From the NCBI RefSeq assembly GCF_000383675.1, contig NZ_KB911821.1, positions 558,001 through 622,000 on the forward strand: a stretch of DNA of 64,000 nucleotides, written 5' to 3'. Source of the DNA: Terracoccus sp. 273MFTsu3.1. GTDB taxonomy: Bacteria > Actinomycetota > Actinomycetes > Actinomycetales > Dermatophilaceae. Position 1 is the first letter of the stretch. Each line of letters opens with the position of its first letter. A program made the translations under genes and the position numbers. The notes under the pieces were generated by a model. It searched no databases and was not told the DNA's origin. It saw only the letters and a list, made by a program, of their open reading frames with translations. Shown here piece after piece: positions 17,914 to 25,492 of this stretch.

Positions 17914-18048
17914 TCACTTCTGGCTGTGGCGTCGACTGGCGCGGATCTCCTGGGCGATCAGCCGGGCGCTGCGACGGATGCCGCTGCGTTCCTGGCGCTG
18001 ACTGCGCTGGTTGATCCGCTCGCGAGCCAGCATCTCGAGCTGGTTCAT
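17914..18048 (-). CDS. 44-residue very basic protein downstream of whiB7
   Basis: A short reading frame of 44 codons starting ATG at 18048, with AGGAG five to six bases upstream and a TGA at 17914. The product is Arg/Gln-rich (begins MNQLEMLARERINQ, contains RRSARLIAQEIRASRR) and is probably helical and strongly basic. It lies 74 bases after whiB7 and is followed by a clean hairpin, so the two probably share a transcript. No family is recognised. A nucleic-acid or ribosome-binding role is only inference from the charge. Confidence 0.6.
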   Translation of the reverse strand: MNQLEMLARERINQRSQRQERSGIRRSARLIAQEIRASRRHSQK

Positions 18049-18122
18049 GACGATCTCCTGGTCTGTGAAGAAAAGTGCTGGTGGTGGGCGTGGGTGTCTG
18101 GGTCATGCGCGGTCACGCAGGC

Positions 18123-18410
18123 TCAGGCAGCCACGGGGTGCTTGCGCGGACGGCCGCGGGGCCGCTTGCGAGCCACGATGGCGCCCTGGACGAGCAGCTG
18201 GCCGCCCCAGACTCCCCACGGCTCCTGGCGCTCGAGGGCGCCGGCGAGGCACTGGACGCGCGCCGGGCAGAGCCCGCAGAGCGTCTTGGCGAACTCGACG
18301 TCCTCGGGTCGCTCGGCGAACCAGAGCTCCGCGTCGTAGTCGCGGCACGGAATGGTCTCGCCGACCTGCTCCGCCTCGGTTCTCATGTCGATCAGTTCGC
18401 TCAGCTGCAT
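18123..18410 (-). CDS. whiB7: WhiB7-type transcriptional regulator
   Basis: Protein of 95 aa. It has four cysteines for a [4Fe-4S] cluster (one in ETIPCRDYD, then CGLC and VQC), the GVWGG turn, and a C-terminal AT-hook RGRPRK, which is the feature separating WhiB7 from other Wbl proteins. WhiB7 partners the primary sigma factor and activates intrinsic antibiotic-resistance genes, including its own. The ATG at 18410 is preceded by GGAGGTGA five bases away; an in-frame ATG at 18536 would add 42 residues but lacks such a site. A short leader ORF lies upstream. It sits between the ABC1 kinase gene and uvrD2, as in mycobacteria. Confidence 0.92.
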   Translation of the reverse strand: MQLSELIDMRTEAEQVGETIPCRDYDAELWFAERPEDVEFAKTLCGLCPARVQCLAGALERQEPWGVWGGQLLVQGAIVARKRPRGRPRKHPVAA

Positions 18411-18552
18411 CGTTCTCACCTCCGTCTCCTGGGCGCCCGTGGTGGGGAGCCCCTGCTCACTCGTGTCTGGTCTGGCCCGAAGACCTGCACCGGTGGTGCG
18501 CGTCTCGGTCCTGCTGCTCGGCATCCGGGGAGTCATCTGTGTCCCTGATCTG

Positions 18553-18576
18553 TTAGGCACCCGGTCGGGTGCTCAT
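18553..18576 (-). promoter_or_regulatory. Seven-codon leader ORF with overlapping hairpin in the whiB7 5' region
   Basis: In the 230-base whiB7 leader a mini-ORF ATG...TAA encodes MSTRPGA. A stem GCACCC/GGGTGC with a GGTC loop (18557-18572) overlaps its last codons. whiB7 genes in other actinobacteria are controlled by a translated upstream ORF with ribosome-responsive attenuation, so this layout suggests the same. No strong ribosome site precedes the mini-ORF. Confidence 0.45.
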
Positions 18577-18642
18577 CTGTCGGTGTCGGGTGGTGCGGCG
18601 TGGGAGCGGCATTCGGCCGGGGAACTCCCCCGGGAAACACGA

Positions 18643-18677
18643 AGGCCGCGGACCCGGTGATGTCGGGTTCGCGGCCT
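18643..18677 (-). terminator. Terminator of the 87-residue protein gene
   Basis: Stem AGGCCGCG-A-ACCCG with CGGGT-C-CGCGGCCT (one mismatch) around a 7-base loop. It is followed on the minus strand by a TTCGTGTTT tract and placed just after the stop at 18700. It also insulates the whiB7 promoter region. Confidence 0.65.
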
Positions 18678-18699
18678 GGAGGTGAGGCTTCTGGTCTTG

Positions 18700-18963
18700 T
18701 CAGACCGGTGGCCTCCCAGAGCGGGAGCGAACGACATCGAGAGTCTTGTAGGCGCGGGCGAACGTGAGGCCGGCGACCGAGACGTCTCCCTGGATCGGAG
18801 CGCGGAAGTCGGCGACGCGGCCGCCCATGACGGCGGCGATGGACACAGTGGTCCCCTGCTCCGGAGCGTGCGTGGCCGCCAGGCGGACATCGCCGGTGGT
18901 CGGCCGCAGACGCACGGAAAGGACGCAGGAGACTGCGTTCATCGTCATCGTGGTGTTGTCCAT
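18700..18963 (-). CDS. 87-residue hypothetical protein
   Basis: Protein of 87 aa starting ATG at 18963 with GAGGAGG eight bases upstream. It has alternating beta-like segments (SCVLSVRLRP, VRLAATHAP, TTVSIAAVMGG, DVSVAGLTFARAYKTL), no Cys cluster and no membrane span. The family is not recognised. It lies between uvrD2 and whiB7, with its own terminator behind and a palindrome plus AT-rich stretch in front. An in-frame start at 18990 is possible but has a weaker ribosome site. Confidence 0.65.
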   Translation of the reverse strand: MDNTTMTMNAVSCVLSVRLRPTTGDVRLAATHAPEQGTTVSIAAVMGGRVADFRAPIQGDVSVAGLTFARAYKTLDVVRSRSGRPPV

Positions 18964-19020
18964 CAGGCCGACCTCCTCACTTCTGCTCACGGGCCCCAGC
19001 TGGCCACCGAGACCACTGGG

Positions 19021-19035
19021 CTTGACTTCGTCAAG
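19021..19035. promoter_or_regulatory. Perfect 15-bp palindrome CTTGAC-TTC-GTCAAG
   Basis: Lies 58 bases upstream of the start of the 87-residue protein gene. On the minus strand TTGACG could act as a -35 inside the palindrome, so a repressor bound here would block it. An unusually AT-rich stretch (19064-19093) lies immediately upstream, reminiscent of WhiB7-type promoters. Confidence 0.45.
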
Positions 19036-19106
19036 GGTACGCGTGCGCCTCGCGGGCGAACAACTGATTTAACGAAGTTTTCCGAACTTATTTTGCGCCG
19101 ATGCCC

Positions 19107-21248
19107 CTAACCCGCGGATTCCTTTGCCGCAGAACGGGTTTCGATGAGATCCTGCGGGTCTGCACCGGCCAGGATGGCGAGCACGTCGCTGCCGTACTGC
19201 TCGATCTTGCGCGCGCCGACGCCGCTGATGACCGACAGACCTCCTTCGTCGGAGGGCGCGTCCTCGGCGATCGCGGTGAGCGTCGCGTCGGTGAAGACGA
19301 CGAATGCCGGCACGCTCGCCTCTCGCGCAACGGCCAGGCGCCAGGTGCGCAGCCGCTCGAACGTCGCCTCGTCGTAGGTGGGCGGGCAGTCGTCGCAGCG
19401 CCCGGTCTTGCGTTGCGCCGCGGACGCGAGCTCGGCGCCACAGCTGCGGCAGTGCGCGAGGGGTGCCACCTTCGGCGCGGACCGCTTGGACCCGCCCGAC
19501 CGCGCTTCGCTGCGGGCGCCCTGGCCGAGGATGTCGGCCGCCGGCGCGAGGAACCTCGAGACGCGGCGCGTGGCCCGGGCTCCGGGCGTCCGGGCACCGG
19601 ACCATGACAGGAACAGCTGCTTGCGGGCGCGCGTGAGCCCGACGTAGAGCAGGCGCCGCTCCTCCTCCACGGCGTCGGGGCCCTCCGCCATCGAGATGGG
19701 CATGAGGCCGTCGGAGGCACCGACGAGGAAGACGGTGTCCCACTCCAGGCCCTTGGCGGCGTGCAGGCTGGCGAGCGTCACGCCCTGCACGGCCGGGGCG
19801 TGCTGCTCGGCCGCCCGCCGCTCCAGCTCGGCGACGAGCTCGGGCAGCCGGGCCTCCGGTGCCGCTGCGGCGATGTCGTCGGCGAGCGTCGCGAGGGCCG
19901 TCAGCGACTCCCAGCGCTCGCGGGTGGCCCCGCTGCCCGACGGGGGCTCGTGCGACCAGCCCGCGCCGGTGATGACGTCGCGGGCGATCTCACCGAGCGG
20001 CTTCTCGCCGTCGTCGCTGCGGGCGGCACCGCGCAGGAGCAGGACGGCGTCGCGCACCTCCTTGCGGGCGAAGAAGCGGTCGCCGCCCCGCACGAGGTAG
20101 GCCACCCCGGCGTCCGTGAGAGCCGACTCGAAGGCCTCGGACTGCGCGTTGGTGCGGAAGAGGATCGCGATCTCGGCCGCCTGGTGGCCGTTGGCGACGA
20201 GCGTGCGGATCCGCTCGGCGACCGCCGCGGCCTCCGAAGGGTCGTCGGGATAGCTCGTCAGCTCCGGCGCCGGGCCCGGCTCGGACTGGGCGAGCAGGCG
20301 CATCGCCCCGTCGCGCGCCGCCTGGGTGCCGGACGCGACGATGGTGTTGGCGAGCCCGACGATCTGCGGCGTCGAGCGGTAGTTGCGCACGAGGCGCACG
20401 ACCTGGGCGCCCGGGAAGCGCTGGGGGAAGCCGACGAGGTGCCGCGGGCTCGCCCCGGTGAAGGAGTAGATCGTCTGGGCCGGGTCGCCGACGACGCAGA
20501 GGTCCTTGCGCTCCCCCAGCCACTGGTCGAGCAGGCGCTGCTGAAGGTCGTTGACGTCCTGGTACTCGTCGACGACGAACTGGCGGTACTGGCCGCGCAC
20601 CGTGCGGGCGATGTCCTCGCGCTCGTCGAGGATGCCGACGGTCAGGAGCAGCACGTCCTCGAAGTCGATGACGCCTCGGCGCTGCTTGACGTCCTCGTAC
20701 GCCTCGAAGAGGCGTGCCATGGCCGTGAGGTCGAGGCCCGGGGGCTCGCGGCGCTGCTCACGGGCGCGCGCGGCATACGACTGCGGCGTCAGCAGGTTGA
20801 CCTTGGCCCACTCGATCTCGGCGGCGAGGTCGCGGACGGTGGTGCGGTCGAACTGCATGCGCAGCCGGCTCGCCGCCTCGGCGACGGCCGCCGCCTTGTG
20901 GCTCATCACCTCGGGCGCCGCTCCCCCGATGGCCTGCGGCCAGAAGAAGTGCAGCTGCCGCAGCGCGGCGGCGTGGAAGGTGCGGGCCTGGACGCCCTGC
21001 ACCCCGAGCCCGCGCAGGCGCGTGCGCATCTCGCCCGCGGCGCGGGCCGTGAAGGTCAGCGCGAGCACCCGTTGCGGCTGCTGCGCACCCGAGTGGACGG
21101 CATACGCGATGCGATGGGTGATGGCGCGGGTCTTGCCCGTGCCGGCACCCGCGAGGATGCACAGCGGACCCGGCGGGGCCATCGCGACCTCGCGCTGCTC
21201 GGGGTCGAGACCGGCAAGGATCTGGTCTGCGGAGGGGACTGCGCTCAG
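19107..21248 (-). CDS. uvrD2: ATP-dependent DNA helicase UvrD2
   Basis: Protein of 713 aa, an SF1A 3'-5' helicase. Walker A is GAGTGKT (about residue 34), motif II VVDEYQDV, motif III GDPAQTIYSFTGA, motif IV VRNYRST, motif V ASLHAAKGLEWD, motif VI VGLTRARK. Between motor and tail is a four-Cys zinc knuckle (CRSC...CDDC), then a C-terminal HRDC domain, the UvrD2 layout of mycobacteria. The start appears to be CTG at 21248, in a CTGA overlap with the ppk2 stop and with GGGAG about six bases upstream. No ATG/GTG lies near the expected N terminus; the next in-frame ATG would cost the first residues before Walker A. Confidence 0.9.
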   Translation of the reverse strand: MSAVPSADQILAGLDPEQREVAMAPPGPLCILAGAGTGKTRAITHRIAYAVHSGAQQPQRVLALTFTARAAGEMRTRLRGLGVQGVQARTFHAAALRQLHFFWPQAIGGAAPEVMSHKAAAVAEAASRLRMQFDRTTVRDLAAEIEWAKVNLLTPQSYAARAREQRREPPGLDLTAMARLFEAYEDVKQRRGVIDFEDVLLLTVGILDEREDIARTVRGQYRQFVVDEYQDVNDLQQRLLDQWLGERKDLCVVGDPAQTIYSFTGASPRHLVGFPQRFPGAQVVRLVRNYRSTPQIVGLANTIVASGTQAARDGAMRLLAQSEPGPAPELTSYPDDPSEAAAVAERIRTLVANGHQAAEIAILFRTNAQSEAFESALTDAGVAYLVRGGDRFFARKEVRDAVLLLRGAARSDDGEKPLGEIARDVITGAGWSHEPPSGSGATRERWESLTALATLADDIAAAAPEARLPELVAELERRAAEQHAPAVQGVTLASLHAAKGLEWDTVFLVGASDGLMPISMAEGPDAVEEERRLLYVGLTRARKQLFLSWSGARTPGARATRRVSRFLAPAADILGQGARSEARSGGSKRSAPKVAPLAHCRSCGAELASAAQRKTGRCDDCPPTYDEATFERLRTWRLAVAREASVPAFVVFTDATLTAIAEDAPSDEGGLSVISGVGARKIEQYGSDVLAILAGADPQDLIETRSAAKESAG

Positions 21249-22084
21249 GAGTGATCTCCCTTCGAGGTGGCCAGCACGCTCGCGGCGTGGTCCGGCACGT
21301 AGTTCTGCTCGTGCTGCGGTGGGCGCTCGTAGCCGCGCGGCGCCGGGCGCTCGGGCACGGGCGGCACGACGGGAGCCACCGCGGCGTGCGGGATCGAGCT
21401 GAGCAGGTGGTGCATGACGTTGACCCGCGAGCGCCGCTTGTCCTCGGACTCGACGACGTGCCACGGCGCCCAGTCGGTGCTCGTCGCCGCCATCATGATG
21501 TCCTTGGCCTCGGAGTAGTCCTCCCACCGGGTGATGGACTCGAGGTCCATCGGTGAGAGCTTCCACTGGCGCATCGGATCCTTGGCGCGGCTGCGGAAGC
21601 GTCGCTCCTGCTCGACGTCGGAGACGCTGAACCAGTACTTGCGCAGGATGACTCCGTCGTCGACGAGCATCTGCTCGAAGAGCGGGGCCTGCTCGAGGAA
21701 GCGGACGTACTGCTCGTCGGTGCAGAAGCCCATGACCCGCTCGACGCCGGCGCGGTTGTACCAGGAGCGGTCGAAGAGCACGATCTCGCCGGCCGCGGGC
21801 AGGTGCGCGATGTAGCGCTGGAAGTACCACTGCGTCTTCTCGCGGTCGGTCGGCGCCGGGAGGGCGGCGATGCGGGCGACGCGAGGGCTGAGGTACTCGG
21901 TGATCCGCTTGATCGCAGATCCCTTGCCGGCGGCGTCCCGCCCCTCGAAGACGACGACGACCCGCTGACCCGTCGCGCGCACCCACTCCTGGAACGCGAC
22001 GAGCTCGGCCTGCAGTCGACGGACCTCGGTCTCGTAGACGTCGAGGTCCATCCTCGGGGATCGTTTTGCGCCGCGCTTGGCCAT
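21245..22084 (-). CDS. ppk2: Polyphosphate kinase 2
   Basis: Protein of 279 aa. PPK2 enzymes transfer phosphate between polyphosphate and nucleoside diphosphates. Walker A is GRDAAGKGSAIKRI, Walker B FDRSWYNRAGVERVMGF, and the lid region includes RRSRVNVMHHLLS, matching class I PPK2. The C terminus adds a Pro-rich tail (VPPVPERPAPRG). ATG 22084 is clear. It is upstream of uvrD2 with a 4-base overlap, so the two are co-translated; this pairing is absent from the mycobacterial arrangement I recall. Confidence 0.92.
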   Translation of the reverse strand: MAKRGAKRSPRMDLDVYETEVRRLQAELVAFQEWVRATGQRVVVVFEGRDAAGKGSAIKRITEYLSPRVARIAALPAPTDREKTQWYFQRYIAHLPAAGEIVLFDRSWYNRAGVERVMGFCTDEQYVRFLEQAPLFEQMLVDDGVILRKYWFSVSDVEQERRFRSRAKDPMRQWKLSPMDLESITRWEDYSEAKDIMMAATSTDWAPWHVVESEDKRRSRVNVMHHLLSSIPHAAVAPVVPPVPERPAPRGYERPPQHEQNYVPDHAASVLATSKGDHS

Positions 22085-22168
22085 GGGGTCATCCTTGCAC
22101 CGAGGGAGGACGCCCGCGGTCGACCGTCCCCACCACCACGCACGACGTCGCGACACGAGTAGGAACCG

Positions 22169-22438
22169 ATGCCCCAGTCCACGCAGGTCACGCCCGACGA
22201 GGGCTCGATCACGATGTTCACGACGACGTGGTGCGGCTACTGCACCCGCCTCAAGGGCCAGCTGACCCGCGAGGGGGTGCCGTTCACCGAGATCGACCTC
22301 GAGGCCAACCCCGAGCACGTCGACTTCGTCGAGCACGTCAACGGCGGCAACCGCACGGTCCCCACGGTCGTCTTCCCCGACGGCTCGGCCGCGACGAACC
22401 CCTCGCTCGCCGAGGTGCGCTCGCGCCTCGCGGGCTGA
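22169..22438 (+). CDS. mrx1: Mycoredoxin (glutaredoxin-like)
   Basis: Protein of 89 aa with a thioredoxin fold and active site TTWCGYCTRLKG. Mycoredoxins reduce mycothiol mixed disulfides. TVPTVVF supplies the cis-Pro, and NPSLAEVRSRL the C-terminal helix. It is divergent from ppk2 and convergent with nudC. It occupies the same place as Rv3198A between uvrD2 and nudC. Confidence 0.9.
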   Translation: MPQSTQVTPDEGSITMFTTTWCGYCTRLKGQLTREGVPFTEIDLEANPEHVDFVEHVNGGNRTVPTVVFPDGSAATNPSLAEVRSRLAG

Positions 22439-22456
22439 GGGCCGCGCCCACCGCGC

Positions 22457-23443
22457 TCAGAAGCCCGTCGGCGTCCCCGGCTCGACGACGGACTCGACCG
22501 TCTGGCCGAGCCAGTGCTCGATGATCCGCTTGGCGATGGAGATGCCGCTCGGCGTGCGGATCGAGCCGTCGCGGAGCAGGTCGCGGTACTCCTCACGGCT
22601 CACCCAGCGCGCCTCGGCCATCTCGACGGGGTCGATCGTCAGCTCCGTCGCGCGCGTCGTCGCCTCGAAACCGATCATCACCGACGAGGGGAACGGCCAC
22701 GGCTGGTTGCCGAGGTAGCGCGCCGCCTGGACGGTGATGCCGACCTCCTCGGCGACCTCGCGGGCGACCGCGGACTCGAACGACTCCCCCGGCTCGACGA
22801 AGCCGGCGAGCACCGAGAAGCGCCCTTCGGGCCAGTGCGCCCCCCGCCCGAGCAGCAGCCGGTCGTCCGGGTCGACGACCGACATGATGACCGCCGGGTC
22901 GGTGCGCGGGTAGTGCTCGCTGCCCTCGCGCTCGCAGCGCCGCACCCAGCCACCCTGCCGGGGCTCGGTCGGGGCGCCACAGCGCGGGCAGAAGCGGTGT
23001 GTCGCGTGCCAGTTGGCCAGCGCCAGCGCGGTCGTGAAGACTCCTGCGTCGCGGGGTGCGAGCGCCTCGCCCGCCTGCCGCAGGGTGAGCCAGCCGTCGG
23101 GCCGCCGGTCGGGGTCGTCGGCCGGGTTCTCGTCGTCCGTCGAGACGACGCCCACGTATGCCGTCCCGTCGCCGTCGCGGCCGAGGTGCAGTCCGAGACG
23201 GGCGTGGTCCTCGGGCTCGGGGGCGCGCAGGACGAGCGTCAGACCGTCGTCACCACCGCCCCCTGCGCCGGCTGCACCCAGGGCTGACACCCGCATGCGG
23301 TCACCGCGGACCTCGGCGACCCGGGTCTGCGGGTCGTCGAGCAGCTCGGTGAGGACCTCGGGTCGCCGACGCTCGAGCGCCACCCGGTCCAGTGAGCTGC
23401 GCGAGAGCGCGAGGTCGGCCAGGGTCTCGTCGGTCACTGCCAC
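22457..23443 (-). CDS. nudC: NAD+ diphosphatase NudC (NUDIX, zinc ribbon)
   Basis: Protein of 328 aa. It hydrolyses NAD(H) to NMN(H) and AMP, and family members remove NAD caps from RNA. The zinc ribbon has FCPRCGAP plus a second site that is altered: WVRRCEREG leaves a single Cys where CxxC is usual. The NUDIX box is GFVEPGESFESAVAREVAEE, followed by the NudC-specific SQPWPFP-like stretch, read here as NQPWPFPSSVMIGF. The GTG start at 23443 is chosen, with another GTG two codons later. It is divergent from the APH-like gene. Confidence 0.88.
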   Translation of the reverse strand: MAVTDETLADLALSRSSLDRVALERRRPEVLTELLDDPQTRVAEVRGDRMRVSALGAAGAGGGGDDGLTLVLRAPEPEDHARLGLHLGRDGDGTAYVGVVSTDDENPADDPDRRPDGWLTLRQAGEALAPRDAGVFTTALALANWHATHRFCPRCGAPTEPRQGGWVRRCEREGSEHYPRTDPAVIMSVVDPDDRLLLGRGAHWPEGRFSVLAGFVEPGESFESAVAREVAEEVGITVQAARYLGNQPWPFPSSVMIGFEATTRATELTIDPVEMAEARWVSREEYRDLLRDGSIRTPSGISIAKRIIEHWLGQTVESVVEPGTPTGF

Positions 23444-23561
23444 GCGACCCACCCTAGGGCGGCGAGCCGGCACCGGAGCACCGGTGTCGAGCCTGCACCG
23501 AACCGACCGGCGCGGGCGTCGCCTCCCACGCTCGGCGCGCTGCTCGACCTACGGTGGACAC

Positions 23562-25082
23562 GTGACGCGCAGCCCGCTCTTCCTCGCCGCCCTGGCGAGC
23601 TCGGCCGTGCCGGGCCTCGACCCGGTGACGGTGGAGGGTGTCCCGGGCCGTTCCGGCGACCTCTTCGAGATCGCCTACGTCCAGGACAGCCAGGACCGCC
23701 GCTGGGTCGTCAAGGCGCCGTGCACGTCGGCGGCCGGCGCGATGCTCGACGACATCTCCGCGCTGTCCGGTCTGCTCGGGCGGCGGCTCGACGTGGCCAT
23801 GCCCATGGTCCGTGGCCTCGCCCAGGTGCCGGAGGGCCGAGCGGCCGTCTACCTGCGGGTCCCCGGTCGCCCCCTCGACTTCGCGGGGCTCCGTCCGGGA
23901 CCGTTGACGGCCGAGGTGGGTCGCACCCTCGCGCACATCCACAACGTCGAGCACCTGCTCTACGAGGAGGCCGGGCGACCCACGTACGACGCCGAGGCGT
24001 ACCGCCGGCGCCAGCTGTCCGAGCTCGACCGGGCCGCCGCGACAGGACACGTGCCCACCGGGCTCCTCACGCGGTGGGAGCACGCCCTCGAGGACGTCTC
24101 GCTGTGGCGCTTCGCCCCGACCACGGTCCACGGCACCTTCACCGGCGAGAACGTCCTCGCCTCCTTCGACGACGATGACGATTCATCGAGCGGTCACGTG
24201 CGCGGCGTCCTGGCCTGGGAAGCCAGCCGCGTCGGCGACCCGGCGGACGACTTCGCCGAGCTCGCCAGTCTCGCGCCGGCCGAGACGCTCGATGCCGTGC
24301 TCGAGGCCTATGCCGAGTCGCGCATCGAGCGACCCGACGTGCACCTTGTGCGCCGCGCTCGGCTCGCGGCCGAGATGGCGCCGCTGCGGACCCTGCTCCA
24401 CGCTCTCGCCTCCGGGCAGCTCGACGTCGTCGAGCGCACGGCGGACGAGCTGCGCGCGCTCGACGGCCGGGTCGAGGACGACGACCGCCGCCACGCGCAG
24501 GAGGACGCCGAACGCAGCGAGCGCACCCGGCAGGCCCGAGAGCGCGCCGCGGCTGTCCTCGACCCCGACGACCCCGAGCGACCCGAGCCCGAGTGGGACG
24601 CGACCCAGCCGCACGTGCCCTTCCCGATGCTCGGCGAGACCCAGGCGATCTCGATGACCTCCCTGCTCGACGACCCGCAGACACCCCCGGCGGGGACAGC
24701 CTGGAGCGTCGAGCCGACGGCGGACCCATCCCTGCAGTCACCACCACCCGAGCCCACCGTCACGTCGGACCCGTGGGACACCGAGCCGCCCGCGACCCCG
24801 CGGGCGACGGAGGATGGGTCACCGGGGGCGGGCGCCAGCCCTGACGGCGTGGCCCCGGTCGCCGACGGCGCGTCTGCGCCGGAGCCGGAGCCGGAGCCGT
24901 GGCACGGCGAGGCCGTCAAGGAGTCCCAGCCGGTGCCGCTCATGGCCGCGGACGCCGACGCCTCCACCTTCGAGATCGACGAGGTCGAGGCCCTGCCCGA
25001 GGACGCCGACGGCGTGCTCGACCTCCACGAGGGCGCCTCCGACTTCGTCCCCGTCGAGCACCGCCCCCACGAGCACCCCTGA
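23562..25082 (+). CDS. APH-fold phosphotransferase homologue, probable pseudokinase
   Basis: Protein of 506 aa. Residues about 1-300 have the aminoglycoside-phosphotransferase fold: KAPCTSAAGAML, then VHGTFTGENVL (about 189-199) where active enzymes have HGDxxxxN, and VLAWEASRVGDPADDFAEL where IDW is usual. Both the catalytic Asp (now Thr192) and the first metal-binding Asp (now Ala, about 218) are missing, so phosphotransfer is doubtful. Residues 300-506 are an acidic, Pro-rich, probably disordered tail. GTG 23562 is divergent from nudC. An antibiotic-resistance function should not be assumed. Confidence 0.7.
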   Translation: MTRSPLFLAALASSAVPGLDPVTVEGVPGRSGDLFEIAYVQDSQDRRWVVKAPCTSAAGAMLDDISALSGLLGRRLDVAMPMVRGLAQVPEGRAAVYLRVPGRPLDFAGLRPGPLTAEVGRTLAHIHNVEHLLYEEAGRPTYDAEAYRRRQLSELDRAAATGHVPTGLLTRWEHALEDVSLWRFAPTTVHGTFTGENVLASFDDDDDSSSGHVRGVLAWEASRVGDPADDFAELASLAPAETLDAVLEAYAESRIERPDVHLVRRARLAAEMAPLRTLLHALASGQLDVVERTADELRALDGRVEDDDRRHAQEDAERSERTRQARERAAAVLDPDDPERPEPEWDATQPHVPFPMLGETQAISMTSLLDDPQTPPAGTAWSVEPTADPSLQSPPPEPTVTSDPWDTEPPATPRATEDGSPGAGASPDGVAPVADGASAPEPEPEPWHGEAVKESQPVPLMAADADASTFEIDEVEALPEDADGVLDLHEGASDFVPVEHRPHEHP

Positions 25083-25096
25083 CCCACCCACCACCA

Positions 25097-25176
25097 ACTC
25101 GAGTGAGCGCCTATTCCCACTCGAGTGAGCGCTTGTTCCCACTCGAGTGAGCGCCCAACCCCACTCGAGTGAGCCC
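25097..25176. repeat. Left array: four copies of a 22-bp repeat
   Basis: Copies start at 25097, 25119, 25141 and 25163, exactly 22 bp apart, each with the core ACTCGAGTGAGCGC (the last one reads GAGCCC). The core contains the palindrome CACTCGAGTG. The array is inverted relative to the longer array at 25278-25492 and begins 15 bases after the APH-like gene. With its partner it fills the 410-bp convergent gap, where I see no gene. Confidence 0.9.
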
Positions 25177-25277
25177 TCACCCCACGCGCCCGCGGGGCCT
25201 GCCACCCCTGCACGTCGAACTGACCCCGCGTGCACACCCGACACGTGCGCCCCGGATTGGGGCCAGAGTGACGACAT

Positions 25278-25492
25278 GCTCACTCGACTGGGACGGGGCG
25301 CTCACTCGACTGGGACCGGGCGCTCACTCGACTGGGACCGGGCGCTCACTCGACTGCGACGGGGCGCTCACTCGACTGAGACGGGGCGCTCACTCGACTG
25401 CGACGGGGCGCTCACTCGACTGGGACGGGGCGCTCACTCGACTGGGACCGGGCGCTCACTCGAGTGGGACGGGGCGCTCACTCGAGCGACGG
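25278..25492. repeat. Right array: ten copies of the same 22-bp repeat, inverted
   Basis: Copies of GCTCACTCGA start at 25278 and recur every 22 bp up to 25476. The typical unit is GCTCACTCGACTGGGACGGG plus two bases. Most units read CTCGAC, while the last two read CTCGAG, which restores the palindrome seen in the left array. The array abuts the adnB stop codon. Spacing by a near-integral number of helical turns would put every copy on one DNA face. Open frames crossing it are repeat-derived and not credible genes. Confidence 0.9.

Noticed and set aside
21249-21986. N-terminal extension of UvrD2 by 246 codons
   Set aside because: Runs through ppk2 in another frame; ppk2 motifs are complete and the CTG junction fits better.
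25097-25492. CRISPR array
   Set aside because: Units are 22 bp with no unique spacers, two opposite orientations, and no cas genes nearby; the RecB-like nuclease at 45869 stands alone.
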